Shown: positions 52,905 to 61,876 of the stretch, piece after piece | How positions within the stretch are numbered: the stretch's first letter is position 1 | Layout of the letters: the number at the start of each line of letters is the position of its first letter | Position numbers and translations under genes: made by a program | DNA from: an uncultured Methanosarcinales archaeon | Lineage (GTDB): Archaea; Halobacteriota; Methanosarcinia; Methanotrichales; Methanotrichaceae | Reading direction: 5' to 3' | DNA: 64,000 nt | Assembly (NCBI GenBank): GCA_903871465.1 | Contig: CAIQHB010000056.1 | Coordinates: forward strand, 78,246 to 142,245 | The notes under the pieces: model-generated | Seen by the model: the letters and a program-made list of their open reading frames with translations, nothing else | Database searches by the model: none | What the model was told of the DNA's origin: nothing

Positions 52905-54034
52905 GCCCCGAAAAAACTAAGAGACCAGATATGCTCCTCTGGGAGGAGACGCTATTCAAGGACAGGGATCGGTTCGAGTTAGATCACCTGCCGGAGCACT
53001 TCCTCCACCGGGAAGCGCAGATGAACAGCCTCAAGTTCTGCATCCGCCCGGCATTGCAGGGCGGCCGGCCCGTCAATGCTCTATGCCTGGGCCCTCCCGG
53101 CACGGGAAAGACCACGGCGATTCTCAAGCTCTTTGAGGAGATCGAGGCCCATTCTTCCCAGATCGTCCCGGTGCATGTCAACTGTCAGATGAACTCTACA
53201 AGATATGCGGTCTTCTACCAGCTTTACAAAAAAATCTTCCAGCATGCTCCTCCGTCCAGCGGGATCTCCTTCAAGCGCGTCTTCGAGAAGGTGGCCCAGC
53301 ACTCCGCGGATGAAAACAAAGTACTTGTGGTAGCCCTGGATGACATAAATTATCTCTTCCCTGAAAAGGAAGTAGATCATGTTTTATACTCCCTGCTGCG
53401 GGCGCATGAGACCTGCCCCGGTGCCAGAATGGGTGTCATCGGCGTCATGAGTGAGCTTACCTTGAACTATGTTTTCGACCCCCGGGTCGTCTCCGTTTTT
53501 CAGGCGGAAGATGTGGTCTTTCCTCTCTACTCGCGCTCCGAGATACGCAATATTCTGGGACATCGGGTGCAGATGGGCTTCTATCCCGGAGTGATGGCAG
53601 ACGATATCCTGGACGCTGTGGTGGACTACACCGAGAAGTCCGGGGATCTGCGGGTGGGGATAGACCTGCTTAAAAGGTCGGGCCTGACGGCAGAGAAGCG
53701 CGCCTCCAAGAGCATCTCGTCAGAGGATGTAGCAAGCTCTTACGATCGTTCCCGGCTGGTTCATCTCACCTATGCCCTGAAATCCCTGAAAGCGGATGAA
53801 CAAAAGGTGCTGCAATTGGCGGTAAGCCAGGAGAGCTGGCGCGCAGGCGACCTCTTTCATCGCTTCCATGAGGAGACGGGAGCTGGATACACCCGTTTCC
53901 ATGAGATCCTCAATAAGCTGGATGCTATCCGGCTAATTAATGCCGACTTTACCGGGGCGGGAGAGCGTGGTCGGAGCCGTGTCATTACCGTGCGCTATGA
54001 GCCGGAAGAGATCCTGAGCCGGCTGGGCTCGTGA
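52901..54034 (+). CDS. Orc1/Cdc6-type replication initiator
   Basis: A 377-residue AAA+ protein of the archaeal Orc1/Cdc6 family. Walker A is GPPGTGKTTAI near residue 65. Walker B reads VVALDDINYLF, with Asp-Asp in place of the usual Asp-Glu, a trait of the Cdc6-2-like branch. A C-terminal winged helix follows (RLVHLTYALKSLKADEQKVL and TRFHEILNKLDAIRL). The start is GTG overlapping the gatE stop (GTGA). No origin-recognition boxes are seen in the short flanks. Confidence 0.92.
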   Translation: MSPEKTKRPDMLLWEETLFKDRDRFELDHLPEHFLHREAQMNSLKFCIRPALQGGRPVNALCLGPPGTGKTTAILKLFEEIEAHSSQIVPVHVNCQMNSTRYAVFYQLYKKIFQHAPPSSGISFKRVFEKVAQHSADENKVLVVALDDINYLFPEKEVDHVLYSLLRAHETCPGARMGVIGVMSELTLNYVFDPRVVSVFQAEDVVFPLYSRSEIRNILGHRVQMGFYPGVMADDILDAVVDYTEKSGDLRVGIDLLKRSGLTAEKRASKSISSEDVASSYDRSRLVHLTYALKSLKADEQKVLQLAVSQESWRAGDLFHRFHEETGAGYTRFHEILNKLDAIRLINADFTGAGERGRSRVITVRYEPEEILSRLGS

Positions 54035-54055
54035 TTATTTTAAAAAGTTGTCTCT

Positions 54056-54090
54056 ATAAAATGTATACACGGTAAATTCTCTATATAGAT
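54056..54090 (+). promoter_or_regulatory. AT-rich promoter region of pstC
   Basis: Two TATA-like elements, TATAAAAT (54056-54063) and TATATAG (54082-54088), lie about 50-80 bases before the pstC ATG. The tandem arrangement would allow two start sites, for example with phosphate control. Resemblance only. Confidence 0.4.
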
Positions 54091-54135
54091 ACAATAGACA
54101 AGGGCTTTAACTGCGGATGTGATTTCACATGCCGT

Positions 54136-55044
54136 ATGGATCGGCCACGAATAAAGATGCCTCGTAAGTATGGCGAGCTTTTCGTTGAGGCACTTCTATT
54201 CATGTCTGCTATCGCCTCCATCCTCATTATAGCTCTCATCTTCTACTTCCTCATAAATGAGAGTCTTCCCGCCTTTTCCGAACTCGGCCTCGGCTCTCTG
54301 CTTCTTGGAACAAAATGGCATCCTGCAGGTGAAATCTATGGCTTGCTGCCTCTGATTGCCGCTTCTCTTATCATCACACTTCTCGCGCTCTTCATCAATA
54401 TCGCCATCGGTTTTCCTCTGGCCATTTATCTGGCAGAACTGGCCGGTCCCAGGAGCAAGGCCTTACTAAAACCTTCCATAGAGCTTCTGGCCGGAGTGCC
54501 ATCCATCGTCTACGGTTTCCTGGGGGTGATAATTCTCGTATCCTACCTGCAGGATAGCTTTGACATGCTCACAGGGAGATCTATTCTGGCCGGGGCCATA
54601 CTGCTCGGCATTATGTTCATTCCATATCTGACTACCATCTGCGAGGATTCTCTGAGGGCTGTGCCCAGCGAATTCAAAGAAGGTTCCCTGGCACTGGGAG
54701 CAAATCGATGGCAAACGCTCAGAAACGTGACGATACCGGCAGCATCGTCGGGAATTACCGCAGCCGTTCTGCTCAACATTGGAAGCATAATCGGCGAGAC
54801 CATGGCGGTTCTTCTAGTAGTAGGCAATGTGGCCAGACTGCCTTCTCCCATCTACAATATCTTTGGTCAGGGCGCGACTTTCACCTCGGTCATCGCTGGT
54901 GAAATGGGTGAGGTAGCCAGGGGTTCAATGCATTATCACGTTCTATTTGCGGTAGGTTTTGTTCTTCTATTCGTCGTTTCAGTTCTCAGTCTGGTTGCAG
55001 ATTATGCCCGGGCTCGCATAAGAAAGAAATTCGGAGGATATTGA
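54136..55044 (+). CDS. pstC: Phosphate ABC transporter permease PstC
   Basis: A 302-residue permease with six predicted membrane spans. The ABC-interaction loop EFKEGSLALGANRWQTLRNV is the PstC EAA motif, and LLAGVPSIVYGFLGVI and GSIIGETMAVLLVVGN are typical. It overlaps pstA by four bases. The binding protein PstS and the ATPase PstB are not encoded beside it. Confidence 0.94.
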   Translation: MDRPRIKMPRKYGELFVEALLFMSAIASILIIALIFYFLINESLPAFSELGLGSLLLGTKWHPAGEIYGLLPLIAASLIITLLALFINIAIGFPLAIYLAELAGPRSKALLKPSIELLAGVPSIVYGFLGVIILVSYLQDSFDMLTGRSILAGAILLGIMFIPYLTTICEDSLRAVPSEFKEGSLALGANRWQTLRNVTIPAASSGITAAVLLNIGSIIGETMAVLLVVGNVARLPSPIYNIFGQGATFTSVIAGEMGEVARGSMHYHVLFAVGFVLLFVVSVLSLVADYARARIRKKFGGY

Positions 55045-56294
55045 ATATGAGAATTAGCCCCATTCTTGCGGCATCATTTGCTCTATCCGCATTTCTATTC
55101 GTATCTTCGATAACGTGTCTCATCCTGCAGCCTGACCTGGAAAGGCTGACGCCGATTTGGGATGCCTGCCTCATCATCTGCCCTCTCTTAATTCTCGTAT
55201 CCTATTTGATAACAAATGGCGTTTCCAGAAAGACGGCTCCCTTCCTGTTACTGGATCTACTCATTTGTGCAGGGATCTTCTTCTTCTCATATTCAGGCGC
55301 CCTTCAACCTGGTTTTGTCATTCACAGACCTTTTGGAGTGGGTGCTTCATTCAATTATGCCTTCATTTCTCCTCTTCTCGTATTTTTTGCCAGCTTGCTT
55401 TGCATAAAGGACGCCCTAAATATCGTCTACGGTTACAGTGCCCGGGGGAGAGAGGCCTTGATATTTCTGACCATAAAGCTCTCGGCAGTTTTGTCGCTTC
55501 TGCTTCTGGGTGGAATTCTCTTTATCATAATCTACAAAGGAATTTGGGCCATAAACTGGGAGTTCTTGACGACTCCTCACAGGAGATTGGGTCAGGCTGG
55601 CGGAATCAGCACGGCCATATTGGGGTCGCTCTGGATGGTTCTTGGGGCCATGATAGTCTCTTCACCCCTGGGCATTGGGGCAGCTATCTACCTGCATGAG
55701 TACTCCAAGAGCCAGAGGCTCAATCGTTTGATCACCATCGCCGTAAGCTGTTTGAATGGCGTTCCTTCCGTCGTCTTCGGCCTCTTCGGACTGGCCTTTC
55801 TGGTAACGGTTTTTGGAGTATCGCTCTTATCCGGATCCATAATTCTGGGTCTGATAAATATACCCACCATAATTCTGACCAGCCAGGAAGCCCTCAGAAG
55901 CGTTCCCAACTCCTTGCGAGAAGGCAGCATGGCCTTGGGAGCAACGAAGTGGCAGACGATAAGAAAGGTTGTTATTCCTTCAGCCATGCCAGGCATCCTC
56001 ACAGGCGTAATCATCGGGGTAGCCAAGGCCTCAGGAGAGACGGCCCCCATCATGTGGACGGCTGTAACCTTCACTGCCACCCCTGTTCAGATGATCTATG
56101 GCGTTATACCTAATGTGTTTCAGCCGGTGAACAACCTGGATTATCATCTTTTGAACCTGATCTACTTCCTGGGAGCATGGGATGTCGAGTCCAGGGCCTG
56201 GGGCACCGCTCTGGTGCTGATTTCTCTGGTGCTGGGGACTAATATGCTGGCCATAGTGGTGCGAAATCATTACCGCAAAAGAATCTCCTGGTAG
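55041..56294 (+). CDS. pstA: Phosphate ABC transporter permease PstA, long form
   Basis: A 417-residue permease. The C-terminal 290 residues are standard PstA, with the EAA loop NSLREGSMALGATKWQTIRK and GVPSVVFGLFGLAFLVTVFG. The first 130 residues add about three or four extra membrane spans (SPILAASFALSAFLFVSSI, LLDLLICAGIFFFSYSG) not found in the usual short PstA; similar long forms exist in archaea. It is translationally coupled to pstC. No pstB follows. Confidence 0.92.
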   Translation: MNMRISPILAASFALSAFLFVSSITCLILQPDLERLTPIWDACLIICPLLILVSYLITNGVSRKTAPFLLLDLLICAGIFFFSYSGALQPGFVIHRPFGVGASFNYAFISPLLVFFASLLCIKDALNIVYGYSARGREALIFLTIKLSAVLSLLLLGGILFIIIYKGIWAINWEFLTTPHRRLGQAGGISTAILGSLWMVLGAMIVSSPLGIGAAIYLHEYSKSQRLNRLITIAVSCLNGVPSVVFGLFGLAFLVTVFGVSLLSGSIILGLINIPTIILTSQEALRSVPNSLREGSMALGATKWQTIRKVVIPSAMPGILTGVIIGVAKASGETAPIMWTAVTFTATPVQMIYGVIPNVFQPVNNLDYHLLNLIYFLGAWDVESRAWGTALVLISLVLGTNMLAIVVRNHYRKRISW

Positions 56295-56434
56295 GGTGGC
56301 GGAAAATGAGTTTTCTTCAGACGAAAAATGATACTTGAATCAAAAGAGTTTGGTTCACTTTTCAGCTATGCGAGGAACAAATCTATGTTTCGAGACCATT
56401 TTGTGGGAAGCGATCTCAGAGGATGTAAGAATCC

Positions 56435-56908
56435 TCAACCCTCCGTCCTTGCGGCAAAGCCATCCATCACCTGGGCGAGTAGATCATGAATTCCTGGCAC
56501 TTCATCCTCCCTGAGATCTGACTGCATCAGTGGTAGAGCAAACATCACTGCAACATCAAGCTTTATTGCGGTCATTGGACTGCGATGATCGCCTGCTCTC
56601 AGGACTTCATTTCGAACGGCTGCAATGCTGCAACGCATTGCCTTCAGCTCTTTTTCACTTTGCGCCAAAGTCTTGTCAATGCTCTTCATCTCCCAAGCGC
56701 TTAAGACTGCAGAGCCTAAATTTGACTTAAGGTCATCCGGAATAGTGACAGCTTTCAGGAGGTCTAAAATAAATCCGAGTTTGAGTGATCTGACTTCTCC
56801 TGCCCTTGCCACCAGACCGCTTCTCTCCATGATTGCTTCGTAGTATTCAAGAAGTCCAAGTAGATTCTCAGTATATCGAGGATCCTCACAGCCAACCGCG
56901 TTAATCAT
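56435..56908 (-). CDS. Helical hypothetical protein
   Basis: A 157-residue mostly alpha-helical protein (NLLGLLEYYEAIMERSGLVA, SWEMKSIDKTLAQSEKELKA-type segments) without signal peptide or known domain. The ATG at 56908 follows AGGAG at a good distance; a longer frame to 56965 reads through the ribosome-binding site. It converges on pstA. No function is suggested. Confidence 0.6.
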   Translation of the reverse strand: MINAVGCEDPRYTENLLGLLEYYEAIMERSGLVARAGEVRSLKLGFILDLLKAVTIPDDLKSNLGSAVLSAWEMKSIDKTLAQSEKELKAMRCSIAAVRNEVLRAGDHRSPMTAIKLDVAVMFALPLMQSDLREDEVPGIHDLLAQVMDGFAARTEG

Positions 56909-57293
56909 TTTTCTCCTCTTGCACATAAAATTGAAAAGACAATTGACAGGCCTATTTGTTTTCACTTATGTAGACTGCAAAAAAGGTGCTCGAATTATTC
57001 CTGTTCCAAAGATGAGAACGTTGAGAATCAAACTCCTTTAAGGAACATCCAAGACCCTCTAACGACTGCATATACCACTCCATCAATCGAACTGCTTGGG
57101 ATAATCCATCATCACCCATCTCACAGGATAAAGCGCCCGACACTAATAATTGGAATTGAATTAGACCGTTATATGCCTTGTCTCATTAGACTATATGGAT
57201 GTATATTTGGTATATAATCTATATGTTTTCTCGGTGCCGGAAAAACAACGCGCCAACTCTCAAATATTCATATTATTGCCTCTGTGCATGGAC
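56909..57293. other. Intergenic stretch at the start of the AT-rich region
   Basis: A 63-codon minus-strand frame (56952-57143) is the only candidate and is weak. A duplicated TATA-rich block occupies 57168-57244. No other structure is seen. Confidence 0.35.
57168..57244 (+). repeat. TATA-rich direct repeat, copy 1
   Basis: A block of about 77 bases that recurs at 59789-59864. A 32-base core is identical in both (from CCTTGTCTCATTAGACTATA, at 57176, onward); the flanks are about 75 percent similar, both ending in GCCGGAAAA. Confidence 0.7.
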
Positions 57294-57575
57294 CTATGCC
57301 TTCTCTTTTTCCACCATATTGTATATTTCGGGAATTACGCTTTGTATGTTTTTAAAATCCTTGAGCAGCTTAGCTCCTTTTGGTGTAGTTGTAAATATGA
57401 CCGAGGAATTTCTGGTGGTCGCGATCTCTAGGAGTTCATTTTTTATAAGTAAATCAATATATGGGATTACCGTCCTGAAGTTTAGGTTCGATTGATAAAC
57501 GATCCTAGTCTTGCTTGCACCCTCAGTGCAGACGTCCAATATTTGAGAAATTATGGCATCTTTACTTCTCTTCAT
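57294..57575 (-). CDS. Small winged-helix transcription regulator
   Basis: A 93-residue archaeal winged-helix protein: SKDAIISQILDVCTEGASKT, then the recognition helix NFRTVIPYIDLLIKNELLEI, and a wing ending in TTPKGAKLLKDF. The ATG at 57575 follows GAGGAAGG; the GTG four codons earlier is the ribosome-binding site itself. Such single-domain proteins usually repress local genes. A related protein is encoded at 58240. Confidence 0.82.
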   Translation of the reverse strand: MKRSKDAIISQILDVCTEGASKTRIVYQSNLNFRTVIPYIDLLIKNELLEIATTRNSSVIFTTTPKGAKLLKDFKNIQSVIPEIYNMVEKEKA

Positions 57576-57587
57576 ATCCTTCCTCAC

Positions 57588-58239
57588 AACATATACTCAG
57601 TTTACAACTTGAATTCACTCTGTCCTAAAAAGGTTTTGATTCTCCAACGAGCAGTATTGCTCTGGCATCAATAATTACATATAAATCTGTCGCATTGCCG
57701 CGACAGGTTATTTATAAGGATAGCGTTGCATAATATTGGTAAAATTTTTCCCTGATCGCTCAGATAATTCCTGAATTTGATTGATGCTACTGGTTAGGTG
57801 GCCACCCATTCTTGTTTTCGAATAGTAAGACCTACTTGCTTGGCTTCCTTAAGACCGTCTTCAGTTAGCAGTTATGGATACGAATTCGCGATTCCAATTT
57901 CGTATCCGCTTAGTATGATATTTGAGTTCTTTGACATGCAACAATAATGTGTCATATCATATGAGAATATGCTCAAAATCTCTAAAGCCTTTCGTTTTTA
58001 ATTTTCTCAACTATATTTTTTATTACTAATTTTAATCTAATAATAATGATAAGAATTCCGCTCTAAACCAACAATTTTTGCTTATTAAAATATATTTTAG
58101 AGAATCGTAATTAGAACCATTGAATCTGATTCATATATATGGCAATAAAAGTTGATATACTTAGTGAAACAAATTCAAGTTATCAAAGTGATGTACTAAA
58201 GGTATGGAAGCTTTTTAGAGTTGCAAGAAGGAATTATGT
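57588..58239. other. AT-rich intergenic stretch between two winged-helix genes
   Basis: About 650 bases, very AT-rich after 57940, without a supported gene or repeat. The last 120 bases hold one weak forward frame (58139-58330) that overlaps the next gene and is not supported. Confidence 0.4.
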
Positions 58240-58539
58240 ATGGGCGTGGCAAAGTATCGGCCTGCAATCAAGATCGTCCTCAAGCTTCTTGAGTGCATAT
58301 ACAAGAGCCAATCAAACGGGCGTGCCTTGAAGACCCATATAATCCAGTGCGCTAATCTCAAGACAACATCCGCCGAAAAATACATTCAAATGCTCAAAGA
58401 CGCAGGATATGTCGAGGAGAGGAGAGTAGCGTGGGGGGCACGAGAAGTGATAGAGTATGAGCTTACACCCTTGGGCAAAGCCAGGTATGAATGGTTCAAG
58501 ACTATCAATGATGAGCTCTTTATAATGAACGAATGGTAA
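58240..58539 (+). CDS. Small winged-helix protein
   Basis: A 99-residue relative of the regulator at 57294: ALKTHIIQCANLKTTSAEKY then IQMLKDAGYVEERR and ELTPLGKARYEWF. AAGGAA precedes the ATG. It ends 12 bases before a two-spanning membrane protein gene, which suggests a regulator/membrane-protein pair. Confidence 0.78.
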   Translation: MGVAKYRPAIKIVLKLLECIYKSQSNGRALKTHIIQCANLKTTSAEKYIQMLKDAGYVEERRVAWGAREVIEYELTPLGKARYEWFKTINDELFIMNEW

Positions 58540-58551
58540 ACGAGTGAGAAG

Positions 58552-58890
58552 ATGGAATATAATGCCTCAATAGATGCTGTATATGATGCGGTTGAGCGAA
58601 TAGAGCAGCAAAGAAAACGGCTTGCCCGGAACCTCATGGCCCTCTCCATCTCAGCATTGCTAGGTTTGGTGGTCAACACATTTGTCTTCATGATATTCTC
58701 GCACCAAAAGGGATCATTGAATAATATGACTATTGCATTAATTATGTTAATATTTTTGGTATGCATGGTTCTTTCGGGTTTGGCAATAAGGAAATTCATT
58801 TTACTAAAAAAGTTTGAACAAAGGCTCAATCATTTTGGCGAATTGGAAGAAACGATCTGTGATGAGGTTCTAAAGCACCATCTGGATTAG
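58552..58890 (+). CDS. Small membrane protein with flanking coiled coils
   Basis: A 112-residue protein with a charged N-terminal helix (VYDAVERIEQQRKRLARNLM), two membrane spans (about residues 28-48 and 62-82, LIMLIFLVCMVLSGLAI) and a charged C-terminal helix. The first residue follows the winged-helix gene after a short spacer with GTGAGAAG. Such pairs occur in archaeal genomes next to mobile elements. No function is known. Confidence 0.7.
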   Translation: MEYNASIDAVYDAVERIEQQRKRLARNLMALSISALLGLVVNTFVFMIFSHQKGSLNNMTIALIMLIFLVCMVLSGLAIRKFILLKKFEQRLNHFGELEETICDEVLKHHLD

Positions 58891-59117
58891 GTCATAATAG
58901 TGTCTAGCAGGTCCTTTGATACCCCTATAGTAATTCATATACGAGGATCGCATGATACGCAAAGCGTATAGTTATGGCCAAAGAATTTCGAAACAATTCT
59001 TTCATCGCTCACTGATATCGAACTCCATTTCATAAAATCCTGCAGAATTATAAAATAGAGCGCTGAAGAAAAGCATTTCGCTAATCAGCTACTTGATCCC
59101 TCACACACCGGTGCGAT
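58891..59117. other. AT-rich spacer
   Basis: No gene or repeat recognised. Confidence 0.4.
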
Positions 59118-59119
59118 TA

Positions 59120-59132
59120 ATTTATAAAATAT
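59120..59132 (+). promoter_or_regulatory. TATA box for the 55-aa ORF
   Basis: TTTATAAAATATA lies 35-47 bases before the ATG at 59167, a normal distance for an archaeal promoter with a short leader containing AAGGAGG. Confidence 0.45.
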
Positions 59133-59166
59133 ATTTGGGGAAGATAGATCCATAAGGAGGCAACGT

Positions 59167-59334
59167 ATGGAGGCAAGTGCGATCCTATCAGATCTACCTC
59201 TATTTTGTCTAAAGGCAACCCATCATTTAAATGCTTTACGGATAAACAACACGCCTAATTGTCACGTACCAATCGTACTGGAAAATGATAGGCGCACCCC
59301 CTTATACGCCTCTAAAGCCGCGCATCAATTTTGA
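59167..59334 (+). CDS. Small ORF (55 aa) with strong translation signals
   Basis: A 55-codon frame beginning MEASAILSDLPLFCLKATHH. A TATA box and AAGGAGG seven bases upstream of the ATG are both well placed, which is the main support. The product has no recognised domain and could be a remnant of a longer gene whose 5-prime end survived. Confidence 0.4.
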   Translation: MEASAILSDLPLFCLKATHHLNALRINNTPNCHVPIVLENDRRTPLYASKAAHQF

Positions 59335-59482
59335 GAAAATTGCGTAATTGTATTCGCCGACTCAATTTTGACCACCTCTATATGGCACTATCTAGAAATC
59401 TAGTACATCTGGGCTGATAAAAACACAAGGATAAGGCTTTATATATAATCACCTACAGATACTCTGTGATAGGGGAGTATCA

Positions 59483-59650
59483 ATGCCGGGTCCAAAACCA
59501 TCAGCAATCAACTTAAACGACGTCGAGCGCCAAGGTTTGGAATTGCTTGTTCGCCGTTATACTACAGGACAGCAAAAAGTTATCAGGGCACGAATTGTTT
59601 TATTTTATGGCAATACCCCGATGCTTGCATCGGGGATAAAGGGCATACGT
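59483..59650 (+). pseudogene. N-terminal fragment of an IS630-type transposase
   Basis: The frame reads MPGPKPSAINLNDVERQGLE and then LLVRRYTTGQQKVIRARIVL, the DNA-binding N-terminus of IS630 family transposases. Similarity stops near 59590-59650 and no DDE region follows. A TATA-like run (TTTATATATAATC, about 59440) and AGGGGAG precede it, so it may still be expressed as a truncated product. Confidence 0.7.
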
Positions 59651-59788
59651 GTTCAACTTGAGAATGGATCAGATCAATATAGTTCCGCCTGCTTCCAGCG
59701 GGGTGCGCCGCCGCCGTTTGACATCAGTTACAGCAAGTTGGTTTCCTGCTTCTGGATATTCCTGCAAAATTTATATCAAAACTGGCAC

Positions 59789-59864
59789 GTTACCCCTTGT
59801 CTCATTAGACTATATGGATGTATATTCTGTATATTATCTATATATTTCCCTTCAAGCCGGAAAA
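59789..59864 (+). repeat. TATA-rich direct repeat, copy 2
   Basis: Second copy of the block at 57168-57244. Here it lies 33 bases before the beta-helix gene and may serve as its promoter; in copy 1 it lies beyond the 3-prime end of a minus-strand regulator gene. Confidence 0.7.
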
Positions 59865-59897
59865 GTTCTAATAGGAAAACCCAACCATAGCGAAAAT

Positions 59898-60599
59898 ATG
59901 CGGCTAAGCCTCTTTGTAATATTGATTCTGATCATCGGCTCCGTTTCAGCAGCCAAGATCACTGTGGGCCCGGCTGGCGAAGACTACCAGCAGATTCAGA
60001 AAGCGATTGATAACGCGAGTTCCGGGAACCTCATTGAAGTGCATAGCGGGACTTATCCAGAGCACCTCTATCTCTCCAAAGCCGTAACCTTAATAGGCGT
60101 CGATACCGGAAAGGGACGGCCAATAGTAAACGCAACAAAATCCGGCAGCGCGCTTACCCTGGCAGCCAACGGATCGACGGTCGAGGGTTTTAACTTTACT
60201 GGCTCTGGCCACTGCGGATGCGGAAATGCGGGGATTTACGTGCAGTCCAGCAATGATACGGTCATTGACAATGTCATCTACAAAAATAAGTATGGCATTT
60301 ACGTCAAGGCAGGATATAAGAATAACACCTTTATATCCAACGACCTCCTGGATAACGAGATATCTGCCAACGACCAGGGCGGCAACAGGTGGGATGGCAG
60401 CCTGAAGGCCGAAGGGTTGCAAAGTCTTATGGAATTGATTTCTGGAAAACAGATGAAAGGAAATCATTACAGCGATTATGACGAGCCAAAAGAAGGCTGC
60501 AATGATACCAACAATGATGGAATCTGTGATCAGCCCAGGAAGATAAATGGCGGCTCCTCTGTAGATCTATATCCATCGATCTCACGAGGAAATTCTTGA
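59898..60599 (+). CDS. Secreted parallel beta-helix protein (NosD-like)
   Basis: A 233-residue protein with signal peptide (to about residue 17) and right-handed beta-helix repeats of the NosD/pectate-lyase type (DYQQIQKAIDNASSGNLIEV, GTYPEHLYLSKAVTLIGV, NDTVIDNVIYKNKYGIYVK, NNTFISNDLLDN). It is short for the family and ends with an Asn/Asp-rich calcium-binding-like tract (CNDTNNDGICDQP). The ATG at 59898 is chosen as the only start that gives a signal peptide. Likely a surface carbohydrate-binding or structural protein. Confidence 0.82.
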   Translation: MRLSLFVILILIIGSVSAAKITVGPAGEDYQQIQKAIDNASSGNLIEVHSGTYPEHLYLSKAVTLIGVDTGKGRPIVNATKSGSALTLAANGSTVEGFNFTGSGHCGCGNAGIYVQSSNDTVIDNVIYKNKYGIYVKAGYKNNTFISNDLLDNEISANDQGGNRWDGSLKAEGLQSLMELISGKQMKGNHYSDYDEPKEGCNDTNNDGICDQPRKINGGSSVDLYPSISRGNS

Positions 60600-60630
60600 A
60601 TGATGATCAAGCAAGCTGGGTGACTTCCTT

Positions 60631-60650
60631 CCTACCCTGAAAGGGGTAGG
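60631..60650. repeat. Hairpin at the end of a TnpB-type element
   Basis: CCTACCC, six-base loop, GGGTAGG: a 7-bp hairpin overlapping the TnpB stop codon. IS605-family elements carry such a hairpin at their right end, where the guide (omega) RNA scaffold of TnpB is also encoded. Confidence 0.55.
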
Positions 60651-60792
60651 GCTTCCTGCTTCCTGGAGTCGGTTACTCTGATCTCTCTATAGGCTCTTCC
60701 CCTCAGTCCAAGGATGCGAATGTTCAAGCCGGCGTTGATGTCTCTGTCCACCTCTAAGTCACAGTTGGGACAAAGATGGCCTCTCTCTGTTA
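60632..60792 (-). pseudogene. C-terminal remnant of TnpB (IS200/IS605 OrfB)
   Basis: The minus strand reads TERGHLCPNCDLEVDRDINA, then GLNIRILGLRGRA, ending EALPLSG and TAG. The CPxC zinc half and DRDxNAxxNI are the diagnostic C-terminal TnpB motif (the last RuvC aspartate). A stop lies just upstream of the match and the rest of the gene is gone. Confidence 0.75.
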
Positions 60793-61876
60793 GTTTATTT
60801 TATGCGATCTATAGATTATACATCTAGCTGCCGCTAATCCTTGTATGAACTTCACAACTACACCTCCATTCGACACTTAACGTAGGATGGCACTATCGCA
60901 TTTCCCAGTGAGTACGTGTTTAGCTAGCTAGCTTCGCCGTTAGCATTTGGAGACAGTTTAGTCCATTCTGTCCCCATGTTGCCAGTGTCGTCATGATGCG
61001 CTCATGAATCGAGGTTCCTTTCTCATTGCGTAGCGTGCCCAAGATCTTTCTCAAAACGACTTGCGGTCGCAATGCCCTCTCAGCCCTATTATTTGTGGGC
61101 TCCACGCCTGAATTTATGATAAATGTAAACCAGTACTCAAATCCGTTATTGATTTTTCCGATGAGTTTCTGAACCTTCTCAATGGAGTACTCTTTCATAA
61201 TCAAGTGCCGAAGCGTTTCTCGCGCTAATTGCCATAGATTCATCCTGACTTCTGTTGAGGGATCGTTTTCCAGAGCTTTGGTTAGCATCTCATAGAGTTC
61301 TTTGAGCGCGTTATGCAGCGGAATAGCTTCCTCGAACTTCTCTGAAAGATCTTTCGACTCTCTAAGTAGGTGTGCCCAGCATCGCTGAATGCGATTTGTG
61401 AATCTGGCATAAGGTTTCCATCCGTCGCATACGATTATTCCTCTGAATCTCCGCGTCAAAACTTCGATCAGGACTTTCGTGCCTCGACTCTTTCGAATCA
61501 CAAAAAAGGTCTCAGATGGTGTGGTAAACGTCCAGATCCAATGCTTTTCTCCCTGGACATGGATTCCCGTTTCATCCACATACAGGATCGGAGCATTTCG
61601 AATCTTGTTCAAGATTGCATCGTAGTCTGATTGAACTGCCTCGGCAGCACGACGGGTTAAATCAAATATCGTGGCAGGACTTATTTTCAGTCCATGCATT
61701 CTGTTCAGTGTACTTTGTATTTTTCTGTGAGGAAGCCTATCTTCGTATTTCAGTAGCGTCGCCTGCGCAATTGTGTTGTTTCCGAATTTGCCTTCATGAG
61801 GGCAACTTGCATCGTTCGCAACGACTTCTTTTTGACAGCATGGACATCTGTAATGAGCGATTTTGTATTCAGTAAC

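Noticed and set aside
54035-54135. Replication origin beside cdc6
   Set aside because: The flank is only about 100 bases, holds promoter-like AT runs, and shows no origin-recognition-box repeats.
57195-57495. Forward frames of 78 and 98 codons
   Set aside because: They start in the duplicated TATA-rich block and run antisense to the winged-helix gene.
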